NCBI GenBank assembly: GCA_021827255.1
Contig: JAKAWO010000151.1
Location: forward strand, 1 to 7,306
DNA length: 7,306 bases
DNA from: Acidobacteriota bacterium
GTDB taxonomy: Bacteria; Acidobacteriota; Terriglobia; UBA7540
Direction of reading: 5' to 3'
Positions within the stretch are counted from its first letter, which is position 1. Each line of letters opens with the position of its first letter. The position numbers and the translations under genes were made by a program. This document shows, piece after piece, positions 1-6,404 of the stretch. The notes beneath the pieces were generated by a model. That model saw only the letters and a program-made list of their open reading frames with translations, was not told the origin of the DNA and did not search any database.

Positions 1-711
1 TTCCGATCTCCGGACTTCATCACCAGCGCCGAAGGGTCGGCGCTGATCAAGCTCGGGGAAACCCAGGTGATTTGCACCGCCTCGGTCGAGGAGGGCGTCC
101 CACCGTTTTTGAAAGGGATGGGCCGAGGGTGGATTTCGAGCGAGTATTCCATGATTCCCCGAGCCACCGGAAGTCGCACTCCGCGGGAAGCAGTGCGCGG
201 CAAACAGAGCGGCCGCACCATGGAAATCCAGCGGCTGATCGGGCGGTCGCTACGCGCGGTTGCCAGCCTGGAGGGCCTCGGCGAGCGCACTGTCCTGATG
301 GACTGCGACGTGATCCGCGCTGACGGCGGCACCCGGACCGCCTCGATTACTGGCTCGATGGTGGCGCTCGAGCTGGCGCTCCGAAAACTCACCCAGATGA
401 AGGCGCTTGCCAGGCCGCCGCTCAAGGATTACGTGGCGGCGATCAGCGTGGGCATCATCGGCGGCGAAATTCTGCTCGACCTGAATTACGCCGAGGATTC
501 GAACGCCGATGTGGACGTGAATGTGGTTATGACCGGGTCGGGGCAACTGGTTGAAATCCAAGCCACCGCCGAAGCGGCTCCGTTTCCCAAGGATCGCCTG
601 GCGGAATTGATTGCCGCGGCTGAGCCGGCCATTGCCAAGCTAGTCAGCGCCCAAAAGTCGGCTGTCAAAACGGAGCCAAGACCGGATGGCCTCATGTCCG
701 ATCGAGGCTAG
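1..711 (+). CDS. rph: Ribonuclease PH, 5' end outside window
   Basis: Phosphorolytic 3'-5' exoribonuclease that trims tRNA 3' ends and other RNAs, releasing nucleoside diphosphates; cytoplasmic and normally a hexamer. The frame is open from base 1, giving 236 visible residues to the TAG at 709-711; about 15 N-terminal residues should lie to the left. The ATG at 67 is internal, because family-typical sequence (AEGSALIKLGETQVICTASV) precedes and spans the site. Other hallmarks are EEGVPPFLKG (visible residues 30-39), GKQSGRTMEIQRLIGRSLRA (67-86), the phosphate-binding GGTRT (109-113) and the acidic pair D166/D172 in YAEDSNADVDVN, matching the catalytic aspartates known in RNase PH. The C-terminus after about residue 220 is a short unconserved tail. 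It is followed 67 bases later by rdgB, a very common pairing in bacteria. Confidence 0.96.
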   Translation, partial: FRSPDFITSAEGSALIKLGETQVICTASVEEGVPPFLKGMGRGWISSEYSMIPRATGSRTPREAVRGKQSGRTMEIQRLIGRSLRAVASLEGLGERTVLMDCDVIRADGGTRTASITGSMVALELALRKLTQMKALARPPLKDYVAAISVGIIGGEILLDLNYAEDSNADVDVNVVMTGSGQLVEIQATAEAAPFPKDRLAELIAAAEPAIAKLVSAQKSAVKTEPRPDGLMSDRG

Positions 712-737
712 AAGCCTTCGATTCGCCCCCTAAGCCG

Positions 738-761
738 CCGGGCCGGATCCGAAAAGCCCGG
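738..761 (+). other. Hairpin between rph and rdgB
   Basis: A perfect 6-bp stem, CCGGGC (738-743) and GCCCGG (756-761), encloses a 12-base loop that contains the palindrome CGGATCCG. No T-run follows, so it is not a canonical Rho-independent terminator. It could act as an attenuator or mRNA 3'-end stabiliser between the two genes, or be chance in GC-rich DNA. Confidence 0.3.
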
Positions 762-778
762 ACGATTCCGACGCGCCC

Positions 779-1417
779 ATGACCGCCCCGTGTCCCCTCT
801 ATTTGGCCTCATCGAATCTTGGCAAGCGGCGTGAATTTCATCTGGCAGCGGCCCCATGGGGCTACGAAGTTCGGATTCTGCCAGGATTCGACCGCATTCC
901 GCCTTGCATCGAGGATGGAACGACGTTTGAAGAGAACGCTCGCAAGAAAGCGCTCTACTACAGCGCTTCCACCTCTGCGATGGTTTTCGCCGACGACTCT
1001 GGAATCCGTGTTGACGCTCTGGGCGGCGCCCCCGGCGTTCTCTCCGCGCGCTTCGCGGGTCCGCACGCCACCGACGCGGAGAATAATATGCGGCTCCTCC
1101 ACGAGCTGGCACGGCGTCCGGGGGCCAGCCGATCCGCGCAATACGTTTGCGTGATTGCCCTGGCCGCGCGGCGGCAACTCCTCGGGGTATTTGAAGGCAT
1201 GGTCGCCGGCGTGATCATGGACCTTCCCAGGGGCTCGGGTGGCTTTGGCTACGACCCTTACTTCTATTATCCTCCGGCTGGAAAAACCTTCGCCGAGCTG
1301 ACACCGGATGAGAAATTCGAGGTCTCGCACCGCGGAGTCGCTTTTCGCAAACTCCTGAACTTCCTCGCACTTCAAAACGCCGCGCCGCGCTCTCCTGCTC
1401 CTCGCCTAACCGGGTAA
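779..1417 (+). CDS. rdgB: XTP/dITP diphosphatase (RdgB/HAM1 family)
   Basis: House-cleaning nucleotide pyrophosphatase that hydrolyses dITP, XTP and ITP to monophosphates plus PPi, keeping deaminated purines out of DNA and RNA. The 212-residue length is close to the usual size of about 200. Family motifs appear in order: SSNLGK (11-16, the SxNxxK nucleotide-binding signature), EDGTTFEENARKKA (45-58), ADDSG (71-75), GAPGVLSARFAG (83-94), GGFGYDP (154-160) and KFEVSHRGVA (179-188). The last 12 or so residues, rich in Ala, Pro and Arg, are an unconserved tail. The ATG at 779 puts the first beta strand (PLYLASSN) where the family has it; no good Shine-Dalgarno precedes it, so translation may depend on coupling or be weak. 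It lies downstream of rph, as in many genomes. Confidence 0.96.
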   Translation: MTAPCPLYLASSNLGKRREFHLAAAPWGYEVRILPGFDRIPPCIEDGTTFEENARKKALYYSASTSAMVFADDSGIRVDALGGAPGVLSARFAGPHATDAENNMRLLHELARRPGASRSAQYVCVIALAARRQLLGVFEGMVAGVIMDLPRGSGGFGYDPYFYYPPAGKTFAELTPDEKFEVSHRGVAFRKLLNFLALQNAAPRSPAPRLTG

Positions 1418-1514
1418 GCGCGTCGGGGCGCCTTGCCGCGTCGGCCAACCCCGGTTTTCCATGATATATTTGTGCTTTCAGTTTCGATGCGCAGTCGCTA
1501 CTCTTCGACTGCCC

Positions 1515-1523
1515 AAGAGGAGA
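1515..1523 (+). promoter_or_regulatory. Strong ribosome binding site fixing a TTG start
   Basis: AAGAGGAGA lies 7 bases before TTG 1531. No in-frame ATG or GTG suits the start of the downstream HemQ-like protein, so this near-consensus Shine-Dalgarno is the main reason for choosing TTG. The nearby ATG at 1487 is in another frame. Confidence 0.7.
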
Positions 1524-1530
1524 TTTCCAC

Positions 1531-2262
1531 TTGGCCGCTCAGGGCGAACATCATAAGGACTCCGGCCGGAAGGACGACCGCCGGCAATACGTTAACTTCG
1601 CCTTCTATAAGGTGGATGCAGCCTGGCGCCGTCTTCCCGCCGAGGAGCGGAAATGCGGAAAGCTCCAGTGGGTGGATGTCGTCCGCCAGTACGAGCCGGA
1701 GATGCTGGTGATTCCGTATTCTCTGGTAGGAATCAGGGGCGATTGCGACTTCATGCTGTGGCGAATCGGGTACGACCTGGTGAAATTCCAGGAAATGGCG
1801 GCGGAGCTGTTGGCCACCGGCCTCGGCCAGTACGTGGCCACGCCTTACTCTTACTTGGCCATGACCAAGCGCTCGACTTACGTCCGAGAGCATCAGCACG
1901 CCGACCAGGAAGGCACGCGGCTTCGCCTGACGCCCGGCCAGTTCCGCTACCTGTTCGTTTATCCCTTCACCAAGACGCGGGCCTGGTACCGGCTGACGCA
2001 GCCGGCGCGCCAGGGCATGATGAATGAGCACATCGAGATCGGCCATCGCTTCCCAACCGTGCGGCTGAACACCACCTATTCCTTTGGTCTCGATGACCAG
2101 GAATTTGTGGTCGCGTTCGAGAGCGACCGGCCCGAGCATTTTCTCGACTTGGTCATGGAGCTGCGCCACGCCGAAACCAGCAATTACACGCTGCGCGACA
2201 CGCCGGTCTTCACCTGCGTCCACCATGAGTTGGATCGCGTGCTGGAGTTGCTGGGCGGCTGA
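1531..2262 (+). CDS. hemQ: Coproheme decarboxylase (HemQ/ChdC), chlorite-dismutase superfamily
   Basis: Predicted to convert coproheme III to haem b by two oxidative decarboxylations, the last step of the coproporphyrin-dependent haem pathway; cytoplasmic, usually a pentamer. The 243-residue protein starts at TTG with a strong ribosome binding site. Family-typical segments are QYVNFAFYKVD (19-29), YPFTKTRAWY (144-153), MMNEH (163-167) and LNTTYSFGLDDQEFVVAFES (179-198), then LRDTPVFTC near the end. By alignment from memory, Y144 and K148 match the catalytic Tyr and nearby Lys of Firmicutes HemQ, and H167 matches the proximal haem ligand. L179 falls where true chlorite dismutases have the distal Arg, which favours decarboxylase over chlorite detoxification. 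No other haem gene is visible nearby. The residues before about 19 are charged and unconserved. Confidence 0.9.
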   Translation: MAAQGEHHKDSGRKDDRRQYVNFAFYKVDAAWRRLPAEERKCGKLQWVDVVRQYEPEMLVIPYSLVGIRGDCDFMLWRIGYDLVKFQEMAAELLATGLGQYVATPYSYLAMTKRSTYVREHQHADQEGTRLRLTPGQFRYLFVYPFTKTRAWYRLTQPARQGMMNEHIEIGHRFPTVRLNTTYSFGLDDQEFVVAFESDRPEHFLDLVMELRHAETSNYTLRDTPVFTCVHHELDRVLELLGG

Positions 2263-2392
2263 GCCCACCTCGTGCCGGAACCCGGATCGCAATCGCCTCG
2301 CGGGTGAGGTCAGCTTCCGCCGCGAAAGGCCGTGCCGGAAGGCTTTGCAAGAGGATTCACAACGCCATCTCCCTTGAAAGAGGGAAACCACC

Positions 2393-3268
2393 ATGAATGT
2401 CGGTTTCATCGGCCTCGGCTCCATGGGTCTGCCGATGGCGAGAAATCTGGCCAAGGCTGGCCACTCCGTCACCGCCTGGAACCGCACGCGGGCTCGCGCC
2501 GAAGAACTGAAGGGCGATGGGGCCCGAATCGCCGAGAGGCCACAGGAGGCCTGCCAGGGAGACGCTGTCTTTTCCATGCTGGCGGATGACTCGGCCGTAG
2601 AAGAGCTGTTTTTGGGCCCGGGGAATCTGGTCGCGGCGCTGGGGGCGCGGACGGTTCACATTTCTTCCAGCACCATCAGCGTCGAGCTTGCCCGGCGGCT
2701 CGTCGCCGCTCACCAAGCAGCGGGGCGCGACTTTATCTCGGCCCCGGTCTTTGGCCGGCCCTCGGCCGCTGAAGCCGCCCAGCTTATTATTGCCGTCGCC
2801 GGCCCGCCGCAAGCCATCGCTCGCTGCCAGCCGTTATTGGACGCTCTGGGCCGAAAGACGGTGATTGTCGGTCAGGACCCGCCCGCGGCCAATGTGTTTA
2901 AGCTGGCGGGCAATTTCCTGATCAGCTCGACGCTCGAAGCTCTGGGAGAAGCTTTTACTCTTCTCCGCAAATCGGGAGTGGACCCGCGCATCTTCTACGA
3001 GACGATGACCGCGAGCTTGTTCGCCGCGCCGGTCTATAAAGGCTACGGCTCGCTGATTCTGGAAGGAAAATTCCAGCCGGCCGGCTTCAAGGTACTGCTA
3101 GGCCTGAAGGATGTGCGGCTGGTTCTCGGGGCCGCCGACGCGGTCTCCGTTCCGATGCCGTTCGCCAACATCGTCCGCGATCACTTGCTCACCGCCGTGG
3201 CGCGCGGTTGGCAGGATGACGACTGGTCGTCCCTGGCGCGCGTGGTGGAAGAAAACGCGGGCCTCTGA
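2393..3268 (+). CDS. NAD(P)-dependent oxidoreductase, 3-hydroxyisobutyrate dehydrogenase / beta-hydroxyacid dehydrogenase family
   Basis: Soluble two-domain dehydrogenase of 291 residues, the usual family length. The N-terminal Rossmann fold opens with GFIGLGSMGLPMARNLAKAG (4-23), containing GxGxxG, followed by a strand ending AWNRT (28-32). That Asn-Arg rather than an acidic residue suggests NADP(H) preference, as in related enzymes. The helical C-terminal domain carries the catalytic Lys and Asn of the family, K170 and N174 in NVFKLAGN, and K240 in GLKD. The substrate loop reads SAPVFGRPSAA (116-126) instead of the DAPVSGG-like form of classical 3-hydroxyisobutyrate and tartronate semialdehyde reductases, so the substrate is unknown. 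A GAGGG Shine-Dalgarno at 2380-2384 is 8 bases before ATG and could pair with TCCCT at 2370-2374. It lies between hemQ and nth; no functional link is evident. Confidence 0.88.
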   Translation: MNVGFIGLGSMGLPMARNLAKAGHSVTAWNRTRARAEELKGDGARIAERPQEACQGDAVFSMLADDSAVEELFLGPGNLVAALGARTVHISSSTISVELARRLVAAHQAAGRDFISAPVFGRPSAAEAAQLIIAVAGPPQAIARCQPLLDALGRKTVIVGQDPPAANVFKLAGNFLISSTLEALGEAFTLLRKSGVDPRIFYETMTASLFAAPVYKGYGSLILEGKFQPAGFKVLLGLKDVRLVLGAADAVSVPMPFANIVRDHLLTAVARGWQDDDWSSLARVVEENAGL

Positions 3269-3365
3269 ACTTAGCCTGCCTGGATTTGAATGTTGGCGGC
3301 TCTCGGCCTTGGCGAAGGGCCACCGATAGAATTCTTCTCGCCGTGGAGACCAGTTGGCATCCAAT

Positions 3366-3370
3366 AGGAG
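3366..3370 (+). promoter_or_regulatory. Ribosome binding site of nth
   Basis: AGGAG sits 9 bases upstream of ATG 3380. It supports that start, and so the basic N-terminal extension of the protein, over the internal Met at residue 26. Confidence 0.6.
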
Positions 3371-3379
3371 CGTCTCAGA

Positions 3380-4075
3380 ATGAAGCGGAAATCAACGTCG
3401 CCCCGCCGGGCGCGAGCCGCGACCAAACGCGCGGATTACACCTCGCCCGCGAGGATGAAGCGGATCTTTGCGGCGCTCGACCGCCTCTTCCCGCAAGCCA
3501 AGTGCGCGCTGCATCACCAAGACGCCTTTCAACTGCTGGTCGCAACCATCCTCTCCGCGCAGTGCACCGACGAGCGTGTGAACAAGGTTACGCCGGGGCT
3601 CTTTCAAAAATATCCAGCGGCGGCGGATTTTGCCGCGCTGGATTCGGAAGCCCTCGAACCGGCCATCCGCTCGACCGGCTTCTTTCGCAACAAAGCCAAG
3701 AACATCGTCGCCGCGTCGCGCAAGATCTGCTCTGACTACGGCGGCAAGGTTCCGCGAACGATGGAGGAGATGCTCAGCCTTCCCGGTGTAGCTCGCAAGA
3801 CGGCGAACGTGGTCCTGGGAACGGCCTACGGCATCGCGACCGGCGTGGTGGTGGACACGCACGTTTTCCGAATCGCGCACCGGCTAAAGCTCTCCCACGA
3901 GAAGACGCCGGAGAAAGTGGAGATGGATTTGACGCGGCTGGTGCCCCAGGAGCGGTGGATCAGCTTTGGGCACCAGGTGATCTGGTTCGGAAGGAAGATT
4001 TGCCAGGCGCGCAAACCGCTCTGCGCGGAATGCCCGCTTGAAAAGATCTGCGATTCTCCCGACAAAACGGCTTGA
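3380..4075 (+). CDS. nth: Endonuclease III (DNA glycosylase/AP lyase)
   Basis: Bifunctional base-excision-repair enzyme that removes oxidised pyrimidines and cleaves the abasic site by beta-elimination. The 231-residue protein has the LLVATILSAQCTDERVNKVT segment (52-71), the helix-hairpin-helix LPGVARKTANVVLG (134-147) with catalytic lysine K140, and VVDTHVFR (157-164) with the activating aspartate D159. A [4Fe-4S] loop of form C-x6-C-x2-C-x5-C uses C208, C215, C218 and C224. It is about 20 residues longer than E. coli Nth because of a basic N-terminal tail (residues 1-25, rich in Lys, Arg, Ser and Ala) that may contact DNA. A ribosome binding site supports this start. It ends 75 bases before the convergent ispH. 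Confidence 0.97.
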   Translation: MKRKSTSPRRARAATKRADYTSPARMKRIFAALDRLFPQAKCALHHQDAFQLLVATILSAQCTDERVNKVTPGLFQKYPAAADFAALDSEALEPAIRSTGFFRNKAKNIVAASRKICSDYGGKVPRTMEEMLSLPGVARKTANVVLGTAYGIATGVVVDTHVFRIAHRLKLSHEKTPEKVEMDLTRLVPQERWISFGHQVIWFGRKICQARKPLCAECPLEKICDSPDKTA

Positions 4076-4100
4076 GGACCACATCGGCCGTCTGCAACGT

Positions 4101-4110
4101 CTCTCGAGAG
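4101..4110. other. Palindrome in the nth-ispH convergent gap
   Basis: CTCTCGAGAG is a perfect 10-bp palindrome inside the 75-base gap between the converging stop codons of nth and ispH. A second pair, GCAAC (4094-4098) and GTTGC further right, flanks it loosely. With no T-run and no loop it is a weak terminator candidate; some bidirectional end signal is expected here, but the sequence does not show a convincing one. Confidence 0.25.
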
Positions 4111-4150
4111 CGGGGGCAAAGGGGAGGGATGTTGCGGCGCGGGGATTGTC

Positions 4151-5119
4151 CTATACGCGCTCTTCGCCGCGGCTGGCGATCTCGCGGGTCAACTCGGAGG
4201 GGAGAACGAAGGCCACTCGTTCCTGAATCGCTTCGACTTCTTCAACCGTCTCAGCGCCGGCGAGCTTGAGATATTCGACCACCTCCTGCACCAAGTGCTC
4301 GGGCGCCGAAGCGCCGGCGGTCAGCGCGACGCACTCCACCCCTTCCAGCCACGCCAGATCGATCTCCGAAGCGTCGTCAATCAGATAGGCGCGCGCCCGA
4401 GAGCTCTCCGCGACCTCGCGCAGGCGCTTTGAATTCGAGCTGTTGGCGGAGCCGAGTACCAGAACGAGTTGGGCGTTCTGGGTCACGTGTTTGACGGCTG
4501 TCTGGCGGTTTTGCGTGGCGTAACAGATGTCGTCGCTGGGGGGCGTCACGAGCTTCGGGAACCTTCGCCGCAGCGCGTCGAGGAGGATCCGGGCGTCGTC
4601 CACGCCGAGGGTCGTTTGCGTGACCACAGCAACCCGCTCCGGATCGGGAACGGAAACGCTTTCCGCCTCCTCGACATTGCCGACAAGCTGGATACCGCCT
4701 GGCAGCTCGCCCATGGTGCCTTCAACCTCTTCGTGGCCCGCGTGTCCGATCAGGATGACCGAGCGGCCTTCCCGAGCGAAGCGGAGGGCTTCCAGATGGA
4801 CCTTGGTCACCAGCGGGCAGGTGGCGTCAATGACCTTCAGATGGCGGGCGGCGGCGCGAGCGCGAACCTCGGGCGAGACCCCGTGGGCGCTGAAGATGGT
4901 GAGCGAGCCCTCCGGAATGCGGTCAACTTCGTCCACAAAGATCGCGCCCTTCCGAGCCAGCGACTCGATCACGTAGCGGTTGTGGACAATCTCCTTCCGA
5001 ACATAGATCGGCGGCTCAAACAGCTCCAAGGCCATGTTGACCACGTCAATGGCGCGGTCCACCCCGGCGCAGAAGCCGCGCGGCCGGACGAGAAGGACTT
5101 TTTTGAGCTTCTTGGACAA
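4151..5119 (-). CDS. ispH: 4-hydroxy-3-methylbut-2-enyl diphosphate reductase (IspH/LytB)
   Basis: Final enzyme of the MEP isoprenoid pathway: reduces HMBPP to IPP and DMAPP using an iron-sulfur cluster; cytoplasmic. With a TTG start at 5119 it has 322 residues, normal for the family. The three cluster cysteines are C17 (RGFCAGVDRAID), C101 (DATCPLVTKVH) and C199 (DDICYATQNRQ). Substrate residues are present: H46, H79 (FSAHGV), H129 and E131 (GHAGHEEVEGT), TTLGVDD (169-175), SANSSNSKR and TAGASAPE. The start is uncertain. The open frame continues upstream without family similarity, the nearest ATG (5162-5160) is in another frame, and a second TTG at 5197 has a better AAGGCGG-like ribosome site and would add 26 residues. 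I prefer 5119 because it places C17 near the family position and lies downstream of the promoter candidate. Confidence 0.95.
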   Translation of the reverse strand: MSKKLKKVLLVRPRGFCAGVDRAIDVVNMALELFEPPIYVRKEIVHNRYVIESLARKGAIFVDEVDRIPEGSLTIFSAHGVSPEVRARAAARHLKVIDATCPLVTKVHLEALRFAREGRSVILIGHAGHEEVEGTMGELPGGIQLVGNVEEAESVSVPDPERVAVVTQTTLGVDDARILLDALRRRFPKLVTPPSDDICYATQNRQTAVKHVTQNAQLVLVLGSANSSNSKRLREVAESSRARAYLIDDASEIDLAWLEGVECVALTAGASAPEHLVQEVVEYLKLAGAETVEEVEAIQERVAFVLPSELTREIASRGEERV

Positions 5120-5168
5120 GGGCTTCGACCGGCTCGCCCGCTCTGAGCGCAGGCGAGCACATGCTCTT

Positions 5169-5197
5169 ATGCTACCAGACTCCCGGCCGGACTCCAA
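5169..5197 (-). promoter_or_regulatory. Candidate sigma70-type promoter for ispH
   Basis: On the minus strand TTGGAG (5197-5192) and TAGCAT (5174-5169) are separated by exactly 17 bases, matching the -35/-10 consensus at 3 and 4 of 6 positions. Transcription would start near 5162, about 40 bases before TTG 5119. It lies in the only non-coding stretch between the methyltransferase relic and ispH. The match is modest and could be chance. Confidence 0.3.
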
Positions 5198-5222
5198 AGG
5201 GTATTCCGCCTTGCGTGGTGTC

Positions 5223-5426
5223 CTAATTTGAGCGGGACCTCGACCGCCTTTTCTTGGCGGCCGGCAGGAGGGGCGCGGTGAGCTTTTCGTAGAGCGCGAA
5301 GAGGTGCTCGACGCGCTGGCGGTCGTTTTCAAAGGGCTGCGGGCGATAGCACAGCTCAACCGCGCGGTCGAGCGCGGCGTGACCCTTCGCCAGCGCGGGG
5401 GCTCTGATGGACTGCCTCCGGGGAGC
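5223..5426 (-). pseudogene. Relic: C-terminal end of an MmeI-like / type IIG DNA methyltransferase
   Basis: The minus-strand frame ending in TAG at 5225-5223 encodes about 67 residues. From about base 5411 rightward in the protein it reads like the extreme C-terminus of large MmeI-like DNA methyltransferases: PALAKGHAALDRAVELCYRP, then QPFENDRQRVEHLFALYEKL and TAPLLP, followed by a KKRRSRSRS tail. Those proteins are about 900 residues, so almost all of the gene is missing. No start codon with a ribosome site is apparent, and the residues just upstream of PALAK look unrelated. The piece is GC-rich like the host genes. It is in the same frame as the upstream 325-residue gene and separated from it only by that gene's TAG. 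Family identification is from memory of the C-terminal pattern and is moderate; a non-coding stretch with chance similarity is the alternative. Confidence 0.55.
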
Positions 5427-6404
5427 CTAGGATGGGGCTTGCAATCGGGTGAGCAGCATACGCAACATATGCTCATCGCTGACTGCCTTAGGAAAAGTTG
5501 CCGTTAGCAAGCCGTAAGCCTCAGCCGTAACCTCGATCGGGGTCGCCTGTTCTCGGGCCTCCTCGCTCATTGCGGTATCGTCCGATGGCTCGGAGGCAGC
5601 GTTCTCGATAACAACGGTGAGGTTGTCCGCAGTGAGTTCGCCTATCAAGCTTTTAAGCTCCCGAGCCGTGCCCTCAGTCACCCACACGCGGATGCGCCCT
5701 GGTGAAATCTCCTCCCCTTGAACCTTGAATAGGTAAAGATTCGGCTCACTGGGCGGAGGCACGTCAAAGTACGGCTGGATTTTTGCCCCTGCTGAGGTCG
5801 TGATGGAGTATCTTTTGTGTCCGGTCTCCTTTTCATACACCCACAGATTTTTGCTTGCCTTCCTGTTCCCGCCCCCGCTCTCCTTCCACTCAGCCGTGTA
5901 ATCCGCTGGGTCAGGCTCCAAAGTTTCTTCTTCGAAGTACAGGAACTCTCGTAAGCCCTTTTCCCATACAAGCCAGCCGGTCCTCAAGTCAGGCTTTGCT
6001 TCTGGAGCGTTCTGTTTGAGTTTCCTCCTGCGCTCACCGACCAACTGAGCGTACTGGCCGAGGACGTCGCGCATTACAGCGTTTGCGTTGCGTTGGCCAG
6101 ACGGAATGCGAATGGACCGGGTCAGAGCAGGGTGCATGAGCCGAGTGCCGCAAACGCTCGTGAGCGGCTTGTCCGATGGCTGACCCAACATCTTGTGTTC
6201 GACACCGAGACCGCGGTGCATCACGCCAACGCTGAGGTTGCTCCACCCTTGTTCCGGGATGCCCTTCGCCCGACAATACACGTAAGACCAGTCCCCTTCT
6301 TCGAACTTCCTTCCCATCATGAACGCGACGCGGCTCGCGAGAAGGAAGTGAGCCCTATTCCGCTCCTCGGGAGAAAATGCCGGTAGGATTCTGGGGCGTC
6401 TCAC
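5427..6404 (-). CDS. Unrecognised protein coupled to a DNA methyltransferase; candidate restriction endonuclease
   Basis: A 325-residue soluble protein with no signal peptide or membrane segment; I do not recognise the family. Its GTG start (6404-6402) overlaps the TGA of the methyltransferase upstream in the sequence GTGA, so the two are probably made together. The N-terminal third is Arg-rich and contains GWSNLSVGVMHRGLGVEHKM (53-72). E69-H-K71 after a hydrophobic strand resembles the (D/E)xK half of a PD-(D/E)xK nuclease site, but no clear partner Asp precedes it (S55/N56 or D38 are the only nearby options). HPALTRSIRIP (91-101) follows. The middle is charged with aromatic residues; residues 225-268 look like alternating beta and alpha structure, and 271-290 is an acidic linker. 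A cognate restriction enzyme is the natural guess from position, not proven. It is less GC-rich than the genes to the left. Confidence 0.7.
   Translation of the reverse strand: MRRPRILPAFSPEERNRAHFLLASRVAFMMGRKFEEGDWSYVYCRAKGIPEQGWSNLSVGVMHRGLGVEHKMLGQPSDKPLTSVCGTRLMHPALTRSIRIPSGQRNANAVMRDVLGQYAQLVGERRRKLKQNAPEAKPDLRTGWLVWEKGLREFLYFEEETLEPDPADYTAEWKESGGGNRKASKNLWVYEKETGHKRYSITTSAGAKIQPYFDVPPPSEPNLYLFKVQGEEISPGRIRVWVTEGTARELKSLIGELTADNLTVVIENAASEPSDDTAMSEEAREQATPIEVTAEAYGLLTATFPKAVSDEHMLRMLLTRLQAPS

Noticed and set aside
1461..1470. TATATT-like -10 element upstream of hemQ
   Set aside because: No acceptable -35 sequence lies at 16-18 bases (the 17-base position reads CGGCCA), so the element alone is not enough.
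2270..2340. Direct repeat of CGTGCCGGAA (2270-2279 and 2331-2340) in the hemQ-oxidoreductase gap
   Set aside because: Only 10 bases, two copies, one beside a weak GGCC/GGCTTT hairpin; no further copies and no T-run. Likely chance.
1498..2577. Long minus-strand open frame (359 codons) across hemQ and the start of the oxidoreductase gene
   Set aside because: It is antisense to two genes with clear family motifs, its translation has no recognisable domain, and long antisense frames are common in GC-rich DNA.
3305..3321. Hairpin GGCCTT-GGCG-AAgGGCC between the oxidoreductase gene and nth
   Set aside because: Short bulged stem with no following T-run; cannot be called a terminator from sequence alone.
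4469..5146. Plus-strand open frame (225 codons) opposite ispH
   Set aside because: It is the mirror of a strongly conserved ispH; the translation shows no domain and no ribosome site precedes it.
5244..5260. CCGCC-N7-GGCGG hairpin
   Set aside because: It lies inside the conserved-looking relic coding frame (AAKKRR region) and lacks a T-run on either strand.
5120..5476. 119-codon N-terminal extension of the ispH frame back to ATG 5476
   Set aside because: The extension is Ser/Pro/Arg-rich with no family similarity, and it overlaps in another frame both the end of the 325-residue gene and the methyltransferase relic.
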